Positions 59,860 through 64,000 of a DNA stretch of 64,000 bases are shown one piece after another. The stretch's first letter is position 1; every line of letters begins with the position of its first letter. The notes beneath the pieces were generated by a model. It had not been told where the DNA came from. It saw nothing but the letters and a program-made list of their open reading frames with translations, and searched no databases. Source of the stretch: Trogon surrucura (lineage: Eukaryota; Chordata; Aves; Trogoniformes; Trogonidae); the NCBI GenBank assembly GCA_020746105.1, contig CM036618.1, forward strand, positions 114,707,308 through 114,771,307. Direction: 5' to 3'. The position numbers and the translations under genes are program-made.

Positions 59860-60523
59860 TGTCAAAGGTTAGGGCTGGGCAGGCCACTAAGTGAATGACA
59901 GATGTTCTTTAACCCTTATCCCTCCTCAAATGGGAAGGGAAAAGGGAATAAAGCAGAGAGACTTACAGATTGGAAAATAAAATTAACCTAGCTGTAATAA
60001 AACAATAGTAGTACTAATACGGAAATAATGAAAATAATTAAATATATACAAATCCAATATCAAGCTCAATCCCCAACTGATAGCAATCCCCACTGATGCT
60101 GCAGAGCAGGCAGGCCCTGGGGAAGTCACAGGCTCGGCAGCAGAGGGGAATCAGATACAGGAGGTAGATTCAGGAAGGTAGAACTGGCATCAAAGGCAGA
60201 AGAATGGACAGAGTCCTCCTCACATGCAAGCCACTGAAGAAGAGGAAGAGGAGTTTAATTCCCATGATTCCTCAGATTTATACTGAACATGATATACACA
60301 GAATGAAATGGAATACTTATGTTGGTCAGGTTTTGGTCATTTGTTCTGTCCTTTCCTCCCTGGAAGTGCAAATTTTCATTTCCTTGTGATCCTTTTACTT
60401 CCTGGCACCCACAATGTGGTACACAAGATTTATCAGTGACCGTGGTTACTACAGGGGCAAATATAAGCAAGAGCCTTTCTGCATACCAATATTGAACAGA
60501 ATTGTTTAGCTCAAACCAGAACA
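59860..60523 (-). mobile_element. Solo LTR, family D copy 4
   Basis: 664-bp minus-strand LTR with plus-strand edges TGTCAAAGG and CCAGAACA, matching the 5' LTR at 23823-24644 block for block: TTAGGGCTGGGC, then GCTGCAGAGCAGG, GAGTCCTC, TTTATACTGA, GAATGAAATGGAATACT and AGCAAGAGCCTTTCTGCATAC. No primer site or interior is attached, so it is a solo LTR. Flanks are CGGAT and CAGGT, not a convincing duplication. It is more AT-rich than copy 1, as expected after CpG loss. Confidence 0.85.
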
Positions 60524-62342
60524 CAGGTTCACCATTCTGTAGGTCCAGATTTCTATTTTGTTTGCATCATCTCTGGTGGCACTGGGCACGTGTCCTGGTG
60601 TGAAAGGATAGTTGCAAAGGAGAAGCTCCACTTGAGTTTTATGCACAACTCGGAGCTCCTGAACAAGCCAAGCTTCAACTGTCACCAGAACAATGTGTCG
60701 AGATGAAGTTGTGTAGCCACGCTTCTGGACTGCCCTTGCTGCCACCATGGATACGTATTTCTCACACCAGGCCACCTGATGTGGGCATCAGCTTCTTTTA
60801 GCTCATGCACCAGGAACACAGGCAGCAGGCTGGCCTGAGACAGCAGGTGGAAAGGATATAGTTGAAGAAAGAACAAGTCACACAAGATAGAGGTTAGCTG
60901 TACAACTTCACATAGGACTAGAAGGTCTTTGGACAAAGCAGCAACAGGAAAGGTACAAACTTTAGCAGGGAATTCTCCTTCCTTTTCTAGTTCCTTAACA
61001 AGCCAATTTGCCAATTAGTGGAATTCATTCCAGCCCATTTGCATCCTTTAAGTTCTTCTTTTTTACTTTGCCCCACTTACATACTCTCAGCTTCTCTCTT
61101 ATATCTCAGGATATTTGTTGCTGATCTCCCCTTTCAATTGAAATGGGTGCAGCCTGCAGCTTGCTTTGATGCCAGTCTGGGCCAAATGCCAGCTGACCTA
61201 ACACAGCACTGAACTGAGTCAAGCAGGACTCTTTCTTTGGCCAATAATTTCCCCAGTATTTGTAGGGAATTCATTAACTCTGGGAACTCTGTTCATTTGT
61301 CACATCAATCAAGTTTGTCAGCCAGGGTCAGGAATTTTTGGAAGTGGAAAGAACACCAAGCAAGCCTTATTTAGGAAACCAGTCTCAAACATAATCCTGC
61401 TAAGGCTGGGGAGATGTTCTAAGTAACGCTACCCCATTAATCCTTGTAGCCCCTTTGGACCACTGCTGGAAAACACAAGGCTTGCTTCTAGCAGCGTGCT
61501 GGCATGGGGACCCCTGACTACCTGACTCAGCAGTCCTTTGCCCAGTGTGTAAATTACAGCACAATCAGTAAATTTATTCAAGTTGGGAGAGTAGTGAAGC
61601 ACCCACTCATATTTCTCCTTACTATTAGTCTTGCCACTCTGCCAAGCAGACTCAAAATAACAGGTATGCACTCATGACATGAAAACAAGAATTGCTGCGT
61701 CATACCTAGCTTCCAGAGACATATCTAAGAAAGCGGGGAAAAATGCAGCAGCAGAGAACTTATCAAACACACTCTCAAACCAGTCTTGCTTGTGTTGACA
61801 GGACATACACTCCACAACAGCCATATTCATGGCTAATGTGGTGATCTTGCAACCTGCGTTTAAATCCTTCCTCAGAGCAACAGACAGAAGGAATGTGGAA
61901 ATGGAACAGCCTCTGTTCATTGTTCCCAAATTTTCACTGTCCAGTTTTCCCTCATCATCCTAGTTAGATAGATGTATTTCTAGCTAGTAGAGATGATGAA
62001 TTGCAGGTTTTCATAAAGGAGAAAGATTTCAGGCAGTTGTAGGATTTTCACCTAAAATTCAGTTCTCAAAATTTTCCCTAAATTGCCAGAGCATCTCCCA
62101 CTTCCTTCTAGAGGCAACTGAAAGACCAGAGGCCTTCATGCAGTAGCTGTAATTGAGTCAATGTTCCTATCCACACTAGGCATAATTAGGCTTTTACCCA
62201 TTAGTAGAGAACAATAATTTCTTTTTCACTTTCAGAAAAGGACAGAATGTGTGCCTAGGTGAGAGAGATAGGACAGCCTCTGGATCTGTCTCCAGATGGA
62301 GTCTCTGCAGAGACTCTTTGTCTAATGGGAAGCCAAGGAAGA
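60524..62342. other. Unassigned non-repetitive DNA
   Basis: No supported gene. ORFs are up to 110 codons on the minus strand with no family signature. Confidence 0.45.
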
Positions 62343-62347
62343 CAGAT

Positions 62348-63369
62348 TGTGTTGGGTTTGTGTCTGGTGGATTTTTTTGCTAGTGGGGTGCTACAGGGGT
62401 GGGTCCAGAACCTCCCACAGCCCAGGTAAAAGTCGGACCCACCTTTGGCCAGTGCTGAGCTAATAATTGGCACCTCTGTGATCAATGTATTTAAGACGGG
62501 AAATATGTTGAGTATCTTCCATTTCCCTTGTGTTTGAGGGAGTGCTTCATTTTGGAGAGGAGGTGGCGGTAAGAGGAGCAACTCCATCATCAACAAGGTC
62601 AGTGAGGAGGAAGGAGGGGAAGAAGTAACAGAGCAGAGGTTTTGCTGAGACCCATAGTGAGATGGCAAGCTGAGCCCCCGTGGACCAAGGAGATTAACGG
62701 TGGCAAAGGTCTGGGATGTAGCAGACCGTGGAGGACCCCGTGATGGAGCAGAGGACTGCAATCAAAGTATGCCGTGACTCTGAGGGAAGCCCACACTGGA
62801 GCAGTCTGTTTCTGGAAGGACTGCACGCAATGGGAGGTACCCACACTGAAGCACTTCAGCAAGATCTGTGACCACGTGATGGACTCACATTGGAGAAGTT
62901 CAAGGAGGACTTTTTCCCGTGAGAGGGACACCACATTTGGAGCAGGAGACTTTGAGAAATCCTCTTCCTGAGGAGGAAGGAGCAGCATGGACAATGAGTA
63001 ACGGACAGACTGCAACCCTTGGCCCCTGCTGAACCACAGGAGGGGAGGAGGTAGTTGGGACGAAAGAGTGGTGGAGGGAAGGTGTTTTTAAGATCTGGTT
63101 GTATTTGGTTTTTCACCATCCTTCTTTGATCTAATTGATTGTTAAACGGGTGGTGGTTCTGTGTCTGAATTAGATTGATGTTTTCTCCCCAAGTCTGCTC
63201 TGGTATGGCCCATGACCATAAGTGGTGAGTGAACCCTCCCTGTCCTTAGTCTTAATTGTCAAGTCTTTTGTTGGATTTTCTCTCCACCATCCTGAAAAGG
63301 AGAGAGGTAGGAATGAGTGAGGGGCTGCATAATTCTTTGTTGCCAGCTGGGTGGTATCAAACCACCGTG
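62348..63369 (+). mobile_element. Solo LTR, family B copy 3
   Basis: 1.02-kb plus-strand LTR starting TGTGTTGGGTTTGTG, with TATTTAAG at 62488-62495 and the terminal block GAATGAGTGAGGGGCTGC, then TTCTTTGTTGCCAGC. CAGAT lies at 62343-62347 and 63370-63374, a perfect 5-bp duplication if the LTR ends at ACCACCGTG (terminal CA mutated). The interior reads AACTCCATCATCAACAAGG, then repeated GGAGCA/GGAC blocks shared with copies at 8044 and 24702. ORFs of 138-168 codons on its minus strand are accidental. Confidence 0.85.
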
Positions 63370-63374
63370 CAGAT

Positions 63375-63714
63375 ATACGTAATGCTAACTCTTCTGACCT
63401 TTTGCTATCTTCCTTTGCCCCCTTCCCCAGCCAGGCTCACTGAAACCAACAAGACAACTGGTGATGCTCCCTATCCGCAGGCCCACAGAGCACCAGGAAC
63501 TGTACTTTCAGTGGTTATGCCTCTGCATATTGAGGACCCCAAGACGGAGCCCATGGATTTGTACACTGTGCTGCAACACAACAACATCTGGGTGGCACAA
63601 AACATCCTCAGAAAGCTCTGTTCTCAGGAAGCTTGGAAACACCCACCCCCAGTGAACTTACACCCTTCTTTCTTCTCAGAACTGCAGCCAGAGTAAAGAA
63701 AAGCACCTCCCATA
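63375..63714. other. Unassigned DNA
   Basis: A plus-strand ORF (63256-63696) reads through here from the LTR. The part after 63375 is not obviously low-complexity but shows no recognisable domain and has no start codon of its own with good context. I do not call it. Confidence 0.35.
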
Positions 63715-64000
63715 AGAAGACAGGCTGAGAGAGTTGGAGTTACTTATAGCAGCCTTCCAGTACCTGAAGGTGGCCTACAAGAAAGATGGAGAGGGACTCT
63801 ATCAGGAATTGTAGTGGTAAGATGGGGATAAATGCTTTCAAAATGAAAGAGAGTAGATTTAGATTCTATTTTAGATATTTATTACTATGTTAGGTATTTA
63901 TTACTAGATATTAGATATTTAGATTAGTTATTAGATATTAGATATTTAGATTAGAAATTAGATATACTGTGAGGGTGGTGAGACACTGGCACAGGTTGCC
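63715..64000 (+). mobile_element. CR1 LINE fragment running off the window, copy l
   Basis: Plus-strand CR1 C-terminal region. It starts near GACAGGCTGAGAGAGTTGG and passes through AAGAAAGATGGAGAGGGACTC and GAATTGTAGTGGTAAGATGG. It is then interrupted by about 110 bp of AT-rich tandem sequence and resumes with ACTGTGAGGGTGGTGAGACA, then CAGGTTGCC at the window edge. The 3' UTR and tail lie beyond 64000. Frame is lost at the expansion. Confidence 0.88.
63854..63966 (+). repeat. TTAGATATTTAGAT-type tandem expansion inside a CR1
   Basis: Imperfect tandem repeats built from TTAGATAT and TTTAGAT words. Other CR1 copies have a single GATTTAGATTAGATATTAG stretch at this place (coding for the RFRLDI-like segment), so the array most likely arose by local expansion of that word. 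Confidence 0.85.

Noticed and set aside
63375-63696. Possible exon after the family-B LTR
   Set aside because: No domain, no clear splice signals, and the frame is simply open from the LTR; kept as unassigned.

Overview
The window looks like avian nuclear DNA, most likely from a songbird (passerine). The evidence is a large set of CR1 LINE copies on both strands (avian pol protein motifs and the short ATTCTATG-type 3' tail), several related families of solo retroviral LTRs, and a short SINE with a tRNA-Ile-like head and a CR1 tail. As far as I recall, SINEs of that build are a passerine trait. I find no bacterial operon, rRNA, CRISPR or phage structure, and no cellular exon I can name. All recognisable coding capacity belongs to retroelements.

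Layout: 0-8 kb is mostly unassigned single-copy-like DNA with one 436-bp solo LTR (family C, 3486-3921, perfect 5-bp target duplication). At 8.0-9.2 kb lies a family-B LTR on the minus strand carrying a GAGAAA expansion. At 12.7-21.3 kb there are scattered CR1 fragments, one nested in another, and a TTCCC pentanucleotide tract. At 22-26.7 kb is a retroviral cluster. It holds the 5' part of a minus-strand provirus (LTR D, lysine-tRNA primer site and an intact 189-codon ORF for a predicted glycosylated three-pass membrane protein), then a family-B LTR split by an antisense family-A LTR. The 32.5-39.2 kb stretch is a retroelement stack: a family-D LTR split by a nearly complete CR1 (ORF1 esterase, endonuclease and RT, all decayed) and by the tRNA/CR1 SINE, followed by a family-C LTR and a second family-A LTR. 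At 43.7-46.2 kb is a young 5'-truncated CR1 with a single 815-codon ORF and an intact RT domain. At 48.3-48.6 kb is a different, ERV1-like LTR remnant. At 54-64 kb there are old CR1 fragments, a third family-A LTR, a family-D solo LTR, a third family-B LTR and a CR1 that runs off the window and contains an internal AT-rich expansion.

LTR families A, B and C share related termini (TGT...TGG...TT and AACCA...CA) and a related 3' block. Several copies have 5-bp target-site duplications, as in ERVL-type (class III) elements. Family D is distinct; its internal region begins with a primer site matching tRNA-Lys1,2. Relative ages can be read from the nesting. The long unassigned intervals have no ORF that I would call a gene. 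They are probably intergenic or intronic, and any enhancer or conserved element in them needs comparative data.
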